Below the pieces are notes generated by a model that did no database searches, was not told where the DNA came from, and saw only the letters and a list, made by a program, of their open reading frames with translations. The position numbers were made by a program, and so were the translations under genes. Positions 1 through 7,871 of a DNA stretch of 19,992 nt are shown one piece after another; positions within the stretch are counted from its first letter, which is position 1; each line of letters begins with the position of its first letter. The DNA is from an uncultured Desulfobacterium sp. (GTDB lineage Bacteria; Desulfobacterota; Desulfobacteria; Desulfobacterales; Desulfobacteraceae). Location of the stretch: positions 1-19,992 of the forward strand of contig CAKZLA010000512.1 in assembly GCA_937124525.1 (NCBI GenBank). Reading direction: 5' to 3'.

Positions 1-1
1 C

Positions 2-58
2 AGCAAAAATGAAGAAAAGACTCCCAAGAAACATATTTACCGAATGGAGATAACTTGA
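2..58 (+). CDS. C-terminal tail of an unidentified upstream gene (partial)
   Basis: An open frame enters from the left edge and ends at the TGA at 56-58. It gives an 18-residue charged tail ending HIYRMEIT. The stop overlaps the TTG start of the next ORF in a TTGA tetranucleotide, the usual form of translational coupling; this is the main reason to think both frames are real. Nothing in the tail identifies a family. Confidence 0.4.
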   Translation, partial: SKNEEKTPKKHIYRMEIT

Positions 59-282
59 GACTTAGTCACAATGAATGGAACTCCCGGATTAGCAATGGTA
101 TTTTCTCACCCAATAAGCTCCCATCAAATTTGGACCAATCAGACTACAACCATTTCGAGGCTCTCGCAAGCAACACTGCCCTATCAGCAATGAACCAAAC
201 ACAAAAATTGAAGTTGTGTGACTACCTAAAAATAATTGATTCGAAAACCAATCAATTTTTCATTGCAACCCATTGTGAATGA
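55..282 (+). CDS. Small hypothetical protein (75 aa)
   Basis: The frame starts with TTG at 55, overlaps the preceding stop by 4 nt, and has GGAG at 46-49 about five bases upstream, so start, spacing and coupling are all reasonable. The product is polar and Asn/Ser-rich, with no signal peptide, membrane segment or recognisable motif. I do not recognise the family. The 248 bp after it, up to the sensor kinase, show no further gene. It could also be a chance ORF or the N-terminal piece of a broken gene, since the base composition here is more AT-rich than in the neighbouring genes. Confidence 0.4.
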   Translation: MRLSHNEWNSRISNGIFSPNKLPSNLDQSDYNHFEALASNTALSAMNQTQKLKLCDYLKIIDSKTNQFFIATHCE

Positions 283-530
283 AGGGGGACTTAAACCCGT
301 CTATGATGTGGTAAAAATCCCATGGGCCGATTTTTTACAGGTTCATCAAGTTCTATCTTTTAAAAAACAAAACGACTTTCAGGGTAATCTGAAGATACCA
401 CAATGATATTACTAAGATAACCGGTCTTAAATAACTTGCCCATTTCAGAACAAGCCACCGTCGAAGGATAGTGTTCCCCAATTTTTAAAAGGATATGTCA
501 ATTCGGACTCATTCCTAAAGGCCATGTGCA

Positions 531-2531
531 ATGCCCCCAACAAATCATGAATTAAAGCAGCAGCTCGCACAACTTCAGGAAAAACATGATGAATTAAATA
601 AAAAACTGCAGAAAAAGGAAGCCCATTTTTCCACGGTTCTAAACAATACCTCTGACAATATTATCCGCATTGACAGGCAGCTTCGTCCGGTGTATGCCAA
701 TCAGGCATTTTATGATACCACGGGCTTTACACCGGAGCGGTATCTGGGGCGCAGCAGCGAAGAGATTAAACTTCCCCGGGAATTGTGTGACCTGTTTCGG
801 AAAAAAATTCTTAAAGTCTTTAAGAATGCCACCCCACTGAAGTTTGAATTTAAATATCCCACTGCCAGCAATGATCCCACTACTTGTAATGGAACACAAA
901 TGTTATCTTATCAGGCAGAACTCTTCCCTGAATTCAATGAAAACAAAAATGTCACCGGCCTCATCGCCTGCATACGGGACATTTCAGAATTAAAGGCCAA
1001 GAATAAAGCTCTGGGGCAGGCCCGGGATCAATGGCAACACACATTTAATTCCATTTCCGACTGGGTGAGCATCGTTGATGATCATTGCCAGATTCTTAAA
1101 ACAAACGAAACCTGTCAAAAATTTGTACGGCAGTTGCCAAAAGATATTGTTGGAAAACATTGCCATGATATCATCACCAATTGCCTCGATATTGATCCGT
1201 GCCCCCTGGAGCAGGCCTTAAAAAAATCTGAACGGGTATCCCATGAGATTCAGCGGCCGGATGGAAAGTGGTGGCTTATCACAGTGGATCCCATTTTAAG
1301 GGATGGCTTTTCCCCCTACCAGGCAGTTCATATTGTCAGGGATATTACTATTTTAAAACTCAGAGAAAAGCAGAATATTCAATCCAAGAAAAATGCAGCA
1401 TTCAGGGTACTGGCTGGTGGCATTGCCCATGATTATAATAATCTTCTGGCCGTGATCATGGGAAATATTTCACTTGCAATTAATCTCGCTTCCCAGGACG
1501 ATGAGCGGCTTGATTTTCTTAAAGAAGCTGAAATTTCTGCGAAAATGGCCAGGGATCTGAGTCACAAATTTCTGGCAATATCCGGGTACGAGTACAGCGA
1601 AAAAAACATTGGCAGACTCAATGGCGCCCTCAAGGCATCGGTGGGGGAGATTTCCAATATTGAGGACCTTGAGGTGGTGGTTGATATTGACAATGACCTG
1701 TGGCCAGTGAATTTTGATGTGGCCCAAATGCGCATTGTGTTCCAGAATCTATTGATCAATTCCGTGGAATCCATGCCCCAAGGCGGCACCCTCACCCTTG
1801 GGGCTGAAAACCATCTTATCTCCCAGGATATTTCCAGTATTAATTATTTTAAATCCCCAGGTAGCGGCCGGTTTGTAAAGGTTGAAATCAAAGACACCGG
1901 CTTCGGTATCCCTGAGCAGGTATTGCCAAAAATATTTGATCCTTACTTTTCAACGAAAAAACGGGGAGTTCAAAAGGGCATGGGACTGGGCCTTGCCGTG
2001 GTCAGCTCAATACTGGAAAATCATGGTGGTACCATATCCATTGATTCCAACAAAAAAAAGGGTACCAGGGTAACCCTTTTGATCCCCGCCTATGACCCAA
2101 AACGCATGGTCCAACTGGGTGAAAAATACTTTGAACAAAAGGAACAAGGGCTCAAAATCATGGTGATGGATGATGAAATTGCCATGCGGCGCCTTATGGG
2201 AAATATTATCCAGAGCATGGGATATGAGGTGGAACTGGTGGAAGGCAGCCAGGCTGCCATCAAAGTTTTTCAGTGTGCCTGCCAGGACGGAGCCCCATTT
2301 GATCTGGTCATCCTGGATCAAGTTATTTCTGGTGATATCTGTGGCAGCGCCACCCTTAAAAAATTAAAAAAAATTGATGGGAATGTAAAAGCCATTGTTA
2401 TCAGCGGATCCCCACACAGCCCCACCATGACCAACTACAAAGAGTTCGGATTTGATGCCGCCCTGATTAAACCCTACACCCGCAATGAAGTCAATGAGTT
2501 GCTGCACCATATATTGAAAGAGGGAATGTGA
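531..2531 (+). CDS. PAS-PAS hybrid sensor histidine kinase with C-terminal receiver
   Basis: This is a 666-aa soluble sensor kinase. An N-terminal coiled-coil-like segment (about 5-30) leads into a PAS domain (about 31-155) and a second, Cys-rich PAS domain (about 165-275). Next comes a dimerisation/phosphoacceptor region with His300 in GGIAHDYNN, then an HATPase domain with the N box (NLLINSVESMPQGG), G1 (DTGFGIP), F box (IFDPYFSTK) and G2 (GMGLGLAVV). The C-terminal receiver has acidic Asp547/Asp548, phosphoacceptor Asp596 and a conserved Lys in LIKPYT. No transmembrane segment or signal peptide is visible, so it probably senses a cytoplasmic or redox signal. The receiver has no output domain, so the signal probably goes on to an unlinked phosphotransfer partner. 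The ATG at 531 follows AAAGG at 517-521. It overlaps the SprT-like gene by 4 nt. Confidence 0.9.
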   Translation: MPPTNHELKQQLAQLQEKHDELNKKLQKKEAHFSTVLNNTSDNIIRIDRQLRPVYANQAFYDTTGFTPERYLGRSSEEIKLPRELCDLFRKKILKVFKNATPLKFEFKYPTASNDPTTCNGTQMLSYQAELFPEFNENKNVTGLIACIRDISELKAKNKALGQARDQWQHTFNSISDWVSIVDDHCQILKTNETCQKFVRQLPKDIVGKHCHDIITNCLDIDPCPLEQALKKSERVSHEIQRPDGKWWLITVDPILRDGFSPYQAVHIVRDITILKLREKQNIQSKKNAAFRVLAGGIAHDYNNLLAVIMGNISLAINLASQDDERLDFLKEAEISAKMARDLSHKFLAISGYEYSEKNIGRLNGALKASVGEISNIEDLEVVVDIDNDLWPVNFDVAQMRIVFQNLLINSVESMPQGGTLTLGAENHLISQDISSINYFKSPGSGRFVKVEIKDTGFGIPEQVLPKIFDPYFSTKKRGVQKGMGLGLAVVSSILENHGGTISIDSNKKKGTRVTLLIPAYDPKRMVQLGEKYFEQKEQGLKIMVMDDEIAMRRLMGNIIQSMGYEVELVEGSQAAIKVFQCACQDGAPFDLVILDQVISGDICGSATLKKLKKIDGNVKAIVISGSPHSPTMTNYKEFGFDAALIKPYTRNEVNELLHHILKEGM

Positions 2532-3673
2532 AGAAAAATGAAGGAATGCTCCGGGAAAAGCTGGAGCGGGAAATGCTTGAAAGACTTCAATTTGAATGGG
2601 AAAGAATTCGTTATAATCTGGCATATACGGACCATGAGCTGGCAAATAGACTGAAGATGCCCTCATTTGTAATCATGAACATGAAATCTTGTCTGGGACA
2701 ATGGGTGAACGATGTCCGTGAAATTAGGCTGAGCCGGAGTCTTTTGATGAATGGCCGGTGGGACTCCATAGCTGAAGTGCTGCGCCATGAGGTGGCCCAC
2801 CAGATGGCAGCCACATTTCCCGAAGAACAGCTCCAATCCCCCCACGGAAAAATTTTCCAGATGTGTTGCAGAAAAATACAGGCCAATCCCCGGGCCTCTG
2901 GCAGTTATCGCAGCCTGGAAGAAAGGGTGTGGGAAGATACCCGGAATGAGCCGAATAAAATCATGGGCAAAGTAAAAAAACTCATGGGACTTGCTGCGTC
3001 AAAAAACAGATTTGAAGCCGAATCTGCTGCTGCCAAAGCCAACCAACTTATTTCCAGGTACAACATTGATATCATCCACCATGATAAACCAAGGGATTTT
3101 GAGTCCATTCTTATCACAGATGCCGTGCTCAAACGAAGCCAGGCCGCAATTCTTGCTTCAGTGATTGTGGAAGATTTTTATTTTGTGCAAACTGTCTGGG
3201 TAAGCTCATTCATGGTTCAGCGAGGCCGGGTTGGTTATGTACTGGAAATTACTGGAACGGTTACCAATATCAAGATTGCCGATTATGTATTTCATTATAT
3301 TTTAAAATACGCAGAATTCTGCTGGTGGGAATACAAAAAAAAACACCCCAGCTGCCGGAGTAAATCTGGATACATGACGGGTGTGGTGGCGGGATTCAAG
3401 GAACAACTCGGATCACAGAAAAGGGATTTCATGGCCCGGGCCATGGGAAACCCGGAGAATGATGCCCATGAGCTGGGCCTTGTTGCCGTGGAAGACAAGC
3501 GGTTACAACACCATTTTCACATGCGTCATCCCAGGATCAAGACCACTCCCATGTCCCACAGCAGTTCCAGCCGTTCGGCCTATGAATCTGGGAGAGAACA
3601 GGGACGACATCTTAATCTCTCCAAGGCAATCACCTCCCATGGAGGAAACACGGGCCAGCTGATTACCCATTAG
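2528..3673 (+). CDS. SprT-like metallopeptidase-domain / DUF2786 protein
   Basis: The 381-aa protein has an N-terminal SprT-like zinc-metallopeptidase region with HEVAH (His87, Glu88, His91) and a likely third ligand, His106, in SPHGKIF. A DUF2786 segment follows at about 143-185 (KVKKLMGLAASKN...AKANQLISRYNID). The rest is poorly characterised, ending in a Ser/Arg-rich tail. SprT-like folds are zinc proteases or zinc-binding proteins; DUF2786 has no settled function, so a specific role is not claimed. The GTG start at 2528 overlaps the kinase stop in GTGA, with GAGGG just upstream, so the two are probably translated as a coupled pair. An internal ATG at 2546 is the alternative start. This combined architecture is seen in other bacteria as a stand-alone hypothetical gene. 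Confidence 0.8.
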   Translation: MKKNEGMLREKLEREMLERLQFEWERIRYNLAYTDHELANRLKMPSFVIMNMKSCLGQWVNDVREIRLSRSLLMNGRWDSIAEVLRHEVAHQMAATFPEEQLQSPHGKIFQMCCRKIQANPRASGSYRSLEERVWEDTRNEPNKIMGKVKKLMGLAASKNRFEAESAAAKANQLISRYNIDIIHHDKPRDFESILITDAVLKRSQAAILASVIVEDFYFVQTVWVSSFMVQRGRVGYVLEITGTVTNIKIADYVFHYILKYAEFCWWEYKKKHPSCRSKSGYMTGVVAGFKEQLGSQKRDFMARAMGNPENDAHELGLVAVEDKRLQHHFHMRHPRIKTTPMSHSSSSRSAYESGREQGRHLNLSKAITSHGGNTGQLITH

Positions 3674-3733
3674 AGTGGCTTCCTCCCAAGAAAAATAACG
3701 CTTCCAGAAGTTAGTCATAACATCTGCCACTCT
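3672..3733 (+). terminator. Possible long-loop stem downstream of the SprT-like gene
   Basis: AGAGTGGC at 3672-3679 is the exact reverse complement of GCCACTCT at 3726-3733, separated by 46 nt. The right arm lies in the dispersed repeat described next. There is no T-run directly after it, so a Rho-independent terminator is only a weak possibility. Confidence 0.2.
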
Positions 3734-3862
3734 GGGGAGGGGACAGGCTTGCGTTATTGACACTTTTGCTTAAGTTTTTTAAAACACAAGCCGTTGTCAA
3801 AAGTACAAGCTGGCCCATTTGCCCACCAATTATGATGACTGGCCGATGTTATGAGCACTCCC
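3711..3862 (+). repeat. Two-armed dispersed repeat, family 1 (copy A)
   Basis: The left arm reads TCATAACATCTGCCA (3715-3729) and continues CTCTGGGGAGGG to 3741. An inverted right arm, TGGCCGATGTTATGA, lies at 3840-3854. The arms match at 14 of 15 positions and enclose about 110 bp. That interior holds an AT-rich imperfect hairpin at 3768-3791 (GCTT...AAGC). The same left arm recurs at 16731-16761 and, inverted, at 10204-10230; a degenerate arm lies at 15108-15124. It has no coding capacity. Role unknown: a REP/BIME-like or MITE-like element is inferred. Confidence 0.6.
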
Positions 3863-3897
3863 ACAAAGAAGTCAAAGCATTAAAGGGCCAGAGTCAT

Positions 3898-4024
3898 CAG
3901 CTATTCCCGGCCGAATATAGGATAACCGCTTGAAATTATTGAATTTTATCTTTCAATCTTCGCGAAATCACCTTAATAAATATCGAATAATATAAGGCTG
4001 TTAAATGGTGACCGGGAATTGCTG
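3898..4024. mobile_element. MITE-like insertion with terminal inverted repeats and 9-bp target duplication
   Basis: The 127-bp element begins CAGCTATTCCCGG (3898-3910) and ends CCGGGAATTGCTG (4012-4024). These are inverted repeats matching at 12 of 13 positions. It is flanked exactly, with no gap, by the 9-bp direct repeat CAGAGTCAT at 3889-3897 and 4025-4033. The interior is AT-rich and non-coding, so it needs a transposase supplied in trans. Nine-bp duplications occur in several IS groups (IS10/IS50-type IS4 members, ISAs1-type elements); the parent family cannot be named from the ends alone. No second copy is present in the window. Confidence 0.8.
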
Positions 4025-4104
4025 CAGAGTCATTAATATTGGCAAGTTACCCTTACCCTGTAAGTCCCTGAGCCTTTGACATGACAGGGTTTGGATTCAC
4101 CCGG

Positions 4105-4914
4105 TTAGTCAGTCTCTTCAACCACCCTGTTTTCCAGGTACCCCATGCCGGTTATGGAGGTTTCAAGGACATCACCGGACCTGAGAAACACTTGGGGTTT
4201 TCTGGTAAAACCCACCCCGCTGGGGGTGCCGGTGAGGATAACGGTGCCTGGCAGCAATGTAGTACTCTCTGATAGATAAGATATGATTTCCCCAATGGAA
4301 AAAATCATGTCTGAGGTGGAGCTTTCCTGCATTAATTTTCCATTCAAACGACATTCAACGGTCAAAGACTGGGGATTGGTAATTTCATCCGCCGTCACCA
4401 GGGTGGGTCCCATGGGGCAAAAGGTGTCAAAGCTTTTACCCCTGATCCACTGTCCGCCACCGGCATGCTTCTGCCATCGCCGTGCAGAGATATCATTGGC
4501 ACACGAGTAGCCGAATATATACGCCATGGCCTCATCTGGAGTAACATTTTTACAGGTTTTACCAATAACCACCGCAAGTTCTGCCTCATAGTCCACCTGG
4601 GGGGGATCAATGCACGAGCGGGGGATAATAATACTCTCCCGGGGTCCGGTAATGGCCGCCGGATTTTTCATGAAAACCACAGGGTACTCCGGTATGGGCA
4701 TGCCGGTCTCTTTGGCATGAAGTCTGTAATTGAGTCCAATGCAGAAAATAGCAGTGGGTTGAACAGGGGCCAGAATTTTCTGGACAGCCACTTTTTTATT
4801 GGTGGTGTCAAAGTCATCGAAAATACTTCCTTTGATTATTCGGGCTGTATTTCCATCAAAGGCAAACCCCATATGGAGATTATCATCCATGTCCAAAAAT
4901 CTGAGTACGTACAT
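4105..4914 (-). CDS. Fumarylacetoacetate hydrolase (FAH) family protein
   Basis: The 269-aa protein has the small FAH-fold architecture used by 2-hydroxyhepta-2,4-diene-1,7-dioate isomerases, acylpyruvases and oxaloacetate decarboxylases. Seen: FCIGLNYRLHAKE (about 57-69), metal ligands Glu110 and Glu112 in DYEAELAVVIGK, Asp141 in CANDISARRWQ, and a C-terminal GTVILTGTPSGVG segment. The family binds Mg2+/Mn2+ and cleaves or isomerises 2-oxo acids; the substrate here cannot be read from sequence. I chose ATG at 4914, which has GGGGAG (minus strand, 4922-4927) seven bases upstream; a TTG at 4929 would overlap this Shine-Dalgarno. It stands alone, 186 bp downstream of dapF on the same strand. 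It does not sit in an aromatic-degradation cluster, so a general metabolite-repair or central-metabolism role is possible. Confidence 0.88.
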   Translation of the reverse strand: MYVLRFLDMDDNLHMGFAFDGNTARIIKGSIFDDFDTTNKKVAVQKILAPVQPTAIFCIGLNYRLHAKETGMPIPEYPVVFMKNPAAITGPRESIIIPRSCIDPPQVDYEAELAVVIGKTCKNVTPDEAMAYIFGYSCANDISARRWQKHAGGGQWIRGKSFDTFCPMGPTLVTADEITNPQSLTVECRLNGKLMQESSTSDMIFSIGEIISYLSESTTLLPGTVILTGTPSGVGFTRKPQVFLRSGDVLETSITGMGYLENRVVEETD

Positions 4915-5115
4915 TTTCTGTCTCCCCAACTATTGTTTATTAAGGCGCCAGCGCCTGGTGGTGAAAATTTTTTGTCTATCCATATACTATTGTTTGATGG
5001 GTTTGTCATTTGAAATATTCAACCCCATGGATAATGTCAGTTAGATAGGGCTTGATTACGGCATTCATTTAAACACAAAACACTTGATCATCGCATATCA
5101 AGAAACAAAGACGAT

Positions 5116-5967
5116 TTAAAGCTGATATTGACCGGAAAAGACAAAGGTGGCAGGCCCTGTCTTGTGGATATGGTTTGTTTTTTTATCCCAGCGGATATTG
5201 AGATCACCACCCGCCAGATGCACCATGACTTCTGGGTCTGTTTTACCGTTTAAGTGCGAGGCCACCACAGCGGCACAGGCACCGGTACCACAGGCCAGGG
5301 TTTCACCTGCTCCCCGCTCCCACACCCGCATATTAATTTCATGGGCATTCACAATTTCAATGAACTCCACATTGGTTTTTTCGGGAAACCGGGGATGGGT
5401 TTCAATGGGGGGGCCTTTTTTTTCAACATCCACGGTGTTGACGTCCGGTACAAAGATTACAGCATGGGGGTTGCCCATGGAAACAGGGGTGAGAAAGACC
5501 GTGTCATCTCCCACGGTTAGGGGGTGACTGAAAGAGTCTGGTAGCGCCCCTTTAAAGGGGACTTTATCTGGGAGTAAAATAGGTTCTCCCATGTCCACCC
5601 GAACGGCAGTGACGCGGTTTTCCCTGTCAAGAAGCACTTCTGGCGTTACCCGCCCGGCAAGGGTTTCCACATAAAATCGAGGTTGGGTTATAATTCCGGT
5701 TTCAAAAAGTAATTTTGCAAAGCAGCGCATGCCATTGCCACACATCTGGGCCTCGGAGCCATCGGCATTGAAAATACGAAATCGAATATCTTCAGTGCAA
5801 GAGTTGAGAATCAGGATAATACCGTCAGCTCCGATACCAAAATTACGAGAACAAAGCCTGCTGGCAATGTCCGGGTAATTATGCTGCTGGCTTATGGCAC
5901 CGGTTCTGTCATCCATGAGGATAAAATCGTTCCCCAATCCCTCCATTTTGGAAAAGCTTAGGTCCAT
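5116..5967 (-). CDS. dapF: Diaminopimelate epimerase
   Basis: The enzyme interconverts LL- and meso-diaminopimelate, the penultimate step to lysine and the source of the peptidoglycan cross-linking residue; it is cytoplasmic and cofactor-free. The 283-aa product has normal length. Seen: the N-terminal FSKMEGLGNDFILMDD, the first catalytic Cys76 in MCGNGMRCFAK, the second catalytic Cys226 in ACGTGACAAV, and the MGNPHAV and WERGAGET segments. The ATG at 5967 has AAGGA eight bases upstream. It is not next to lysA or dapA; it sits between the RNase D gene and the FAH gene, with 389 bp of repeat-rich spacer on its 5' side. Confidence 0.97.
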   Translation of the reverse strand: MDLSFSKMEGLGNDFILMDDRTGAISQQHNYPDIASRLCSRNFGIGADGIILILNSCTEDIRFRIFNADGSEAQMCGNGMRCFAKLLFETGIITQPRFYVETLAGRVTPEVLLDRENRVTAVRVDMGEPILLPDKVPFKGALPDSFSHPLTVGDDTVFLTPVSMGNPHAVIFVPDVNTVDVEKKGPPIETHPRFPEKTNVEFIEIVNAHEINMRVWERGAGETLACGTGACAAVVASHLNGKTDPEVMVHLAGGDLNIRWDKKTNHIHKTGPATFVFSGQYQL

Positions 5968-6107
5968 GTTAAAAATCCTTTTTTATTTTTTTTATACAAG
6001 ACTCCGTCCAAACTACCGGAACAATTAGAGTTTCAAATTTCGTTGTGGTAGGTGGTTACTGCCGCCTATATGAAATAGTAGGTGTGCCTAATATTCTTTC
6101 ATGCTTC

Positions 6108-6155
6108 GTTGTGGGCAATCCCGGGTACCCCCTGCGATCTGCCCGTGGCAGTTAT
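6108..6155 (+). repeat. Dispersed 48-bp intergenic repeat, family 2 (copy 1)
   Basis: This begins GTTGTGGGC and ends GGCAGTTAT, with a CCCGGGTACC core and ATCTGCCC before the end. Similar copies of 47-48 bp lie at 7623-7669 (minus) and 10243-10290 (plus). All start GTTGTGGG and end CAGTTAT followed by an A/T-rich tract. A partial CGTTGTGG start also occurs at about 6050. The element is within the dapF-rnd spacer; its function is unknown. Confidence 0.6.
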
Positions 6156-6170
6156 AAAAAACTGGTAAAA

Positions 6171-6295
6171 AAATCCCTGAAGCTTTAGCATTTCAGCGAC
6201 ACTTTACTTATTTCACTATAAATCAAGTGTCGACAGGTGGGCCTCCAAACTGGGGCATCATGAAAGTGTCGCTGTAGTGTTAGCTCAGGGGAATC
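6171..6295. repeat. Long imperfect inverted repeat in the dapF-rnd spacer
   Basis: CAGCGACACTTT at 6194-6205 is perfectly complementary to AAAGTGTCGCTG at 6263-6274. Outside these 12-bp cores the arms still resemble one another (CCCTGAAGCT on the left, AGCTCAGGGG on the right), so the dyad extends imperfectly to about 6171-6295. A third AAGTGTCG lies in the loop at 6225-6232. No flanking direct repeat is visible. It could be a decayed MITE or a structured 3' region of the convergently placed transcript. The rest of the 5968-6356 spacer shows no gene. Confidence 0.5.
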
Positions 6296-6356
6296 TAACC
6301 CCACGGCTTATGCCAACAGAAAAAACCATCTCTGAATTTCAGGAAACAAAGCCATA

Positions 6357-7490
6357 TCAAGCGCATATGTTTAAGATATTGATAATTTTTTGTCCAAGAA
6401 TATCCATCTGCCAGTGCCGGGCACCGTCTATTTCCAACAATTCCTGCTGACTGCCAGGGGAAGCCATGGCAATTGTGGTGATCAGGGAATTGTTAATGAG
6501 GAATCCCGGTTCCATGCCGGTTTTTTTGCTCATTTCTTCTCGCATTTCCTTGAGGGCACGGATTCTTCCCGGAATTTCAGGTGCCACATCCGGCGCTTTT
6601 TTACGAGGATATACCGGCAGCCCATCGGGGGGAACGGCAAGACCTTCCAAGATGGCTTTGAGGCATTTTTCACCATACATTCCCATCTGCTTGGGGCTCA
6701 GGGCCTTTGATTGTTTGAGTTCCACAAGGGTGACAGGACGGAGGGTGGCCATGCGGGAAATGGTTTCCGCTCCCATGATCTTAAATAGAGGAAGGTTCTT
6801 CTGGCTAGCAATGTTCATGCGGACATGGAGCAGCTGTTCCAGAACAGCCAGGCCTCGACGGGACATCTTTCCGGCCCCTTTGAATTTCATGAAAAGGGGG
6901 TCTGTGGTATTGTTGTCATGCTTTACCAGCGTCTGTAGTTGAAACTCCTCCTGGGCCCAGGCCAGCCTACCGCAGTCTTCAAGCTTTTTTTTCAAAATCT
7001 GGGAAAGTTCCAGAAGATTTACCACATCATTGATACTGTATGTAATCATCTCGTCCGACAGGGGCCTTTTGGACCAGTCGGTTTTTTGGAATCGCTTATC
7101 CAGGCAGAGATCAAAATGTTTTTTCAACAAGGCGGCAAGGCTGCGCCGCTGGATGCCAAGGAAACGGCAGGCTATCTCTGTGTCGAAAAGGTTATGAATC
7201 CGAACATCACAATCCCTTTCCAGGGTTCTGATATCAAAATCTGCGCCATGGAAGACCTTGATGATGGTTGCATCTTCACAAAACAATTTCAAAGGAGAAA
7301 AATCAGTGATAGCCAACGGATCAATAAGAATATTTTGTGCGTCATCGGCAATCTGTATCAAACAGACCTTTTCCTTGAAATGGTGCATGGAATCCGCCTC
7401 AAGATCCATGGCAATTTGATTTTTTGTTTTTAGCGTGTTACATATACTTGCTAACTCCTCATCTGAGCTGATCATAGTATAATCAATCAT
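6357..7490 (-). CDS. rnd: Ribonuclease D (DEDDy 3'-5' exoribonuclease with HRDC domain)
   Basis: RNase D trims 3' ends of tRNA precursors and other small RNAs in the cytoplasm using two metal ions. The 377-aa length matches the family (about 375). Seen: Exo I Asp29/Glu31 in AMDLEADS, Exo II Asp84 in FHGADFDIRTLE, and Exo III Tyr151/Asp155 in YSINDVV, the tyrosine-type DEDD signature. An HRDC domain follows (about 205-295; FKGAGKMSRRGLAVLEQLL...), then a second helical C-terminal region. The ATG at 7490 has only a weak AAGAAA-type ribosome site. It is transcribed away from thrS. Confidence 0.93.
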   Translation of the reverse strand: MIDYTMISSDEELASICNTLKTKNQIAMDLEADSMHHFKEKVCLIQIADDAQNILIDPLAITDFSPLKLFCEDATIIKVFHGADFDIRTLERDCDVRIHNLFDTEIACRFLGIQRRSLAALLKKHFDLCLDKRFQKTDWSKRPLSDEMITYSINDVVNLLELSQILKKKLEDCGRLAWAQEEFQLQTLVKHDNNTTDPLFMKFKGAGKMSRRGLAVLEQLLHVRMNIASQKNLPLFKIMGAETISRMATLRPVTLVELKQSKALSPKQMGMYGEKCLKAILEGLAVPPDGLPVYPRKKAPDVAPEIPGRIRALKEMREEMSKKTGMEPGFLINNSLITTIAMASPGSQQELLEIDGARHWQMDILGQKIINILNICA

Positions 7491-7622
7491 TTTTTTCTTG
7501 ACCGTTTCAGGCAGTTGCCTTAATGTTTAAGTTTTCCACAAATAATCGACATGAATACGTTCAAAGGTATCATGCCGGATTAAAATCCCTGTTTTTACAG
7601 TGGGTTTTGCAGGAATTTATAA

Positions 7623-7669
7623 ATAACTGCCGTGGTTAGACCTGATTGGTACCTGGGTTTACCCACAAC
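7623..7669 (-). repeat. Dispersed intergenic repeat, family 2 (copy 2, inverted)
   Basis: Read on the minus strand it starts GTTGTGGGT, has a CCCAGGTACC core and ends GGCAGTTAT, then ATTTATAAA. It matches the copies at 6108 and 10243 over 47-48 bp, most strongly at both ends. It lies in the 381-bp spacer between the divergent rnd and thrS genes. Confidence 0.55.
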
Positions 7670-7685
7670 AAAGATAAAAAATAAC

Positions 7686-7801
7686 GGCATCCTTAACATA
7701 TGCCTCCAAAAATACGTTACAATTTTTTAAGGACGACCATCAAAAAATGGGCAAATGGACTTTTTACCTCGTGAAAGTGTAAAGTAGAAATGAAGGATGC
7801 C
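7686..7801. repeat. Possible second small inverted-repeat element in the rnd-thrS spacer
   Basis: GGCATCCTT at 7686-7694 is perfectly complementary to AAGGATGCC at 7793-7801, enclosing 98 bp without coding capacity. The immediate flanks AAAATAAC (7678-7685) and AAAACAAC (7802-7809) match at 7 of 8 positions and could be a decayed target duplication. The A-rich flanks make chance similarity a real alternative. If real, it sits just upstream of thrS. Confidence 0.35.
7771..7800 (+). repeat. Dispersed repeat, family 3 (copy 1)
   Basis: This begins GTGAAAGTGT and ends AAATGAAGGATGC. It aligns with 12664-12696 with about three single-base gaps and two or three substitutions. It forms the right end of the 7686-7801 inverted-repeat unit, 71 bp upstream of the thrS start. 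Confidence 0.5.
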
Positions 7802-7871
7802 AAAACAACCTTCTATTTTACAAGCATTTCCATATAATTTTAATTGAACATTTTAACAATGGATTAAAATA

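Noticed and set aside
639..899. Minus-strand ORF inside the sensor kinase gene
   Set aside because: It is antisense to a well-supported PAS domain and has no ribosome site or recognisable motif; the same holds for the other antisense frames within the kinase, thrS, ychF, dapF and ptsI genes.
3674..4104. CRISPR array or RNA gene in the gene-free stretch
   Set aside because: The repeats are inverted pairs and a transposon-type element rather than regularly spaced direct repeats, and no tRNA-like fold is apparent.
4943..4956. Short palindrome AGGCGCCAGCGCCT downstream of dapF as a terminator
   Set aside because: The stem is only five pairs with a usable loop, and no T-run follows on the minus strand that dapF uses.
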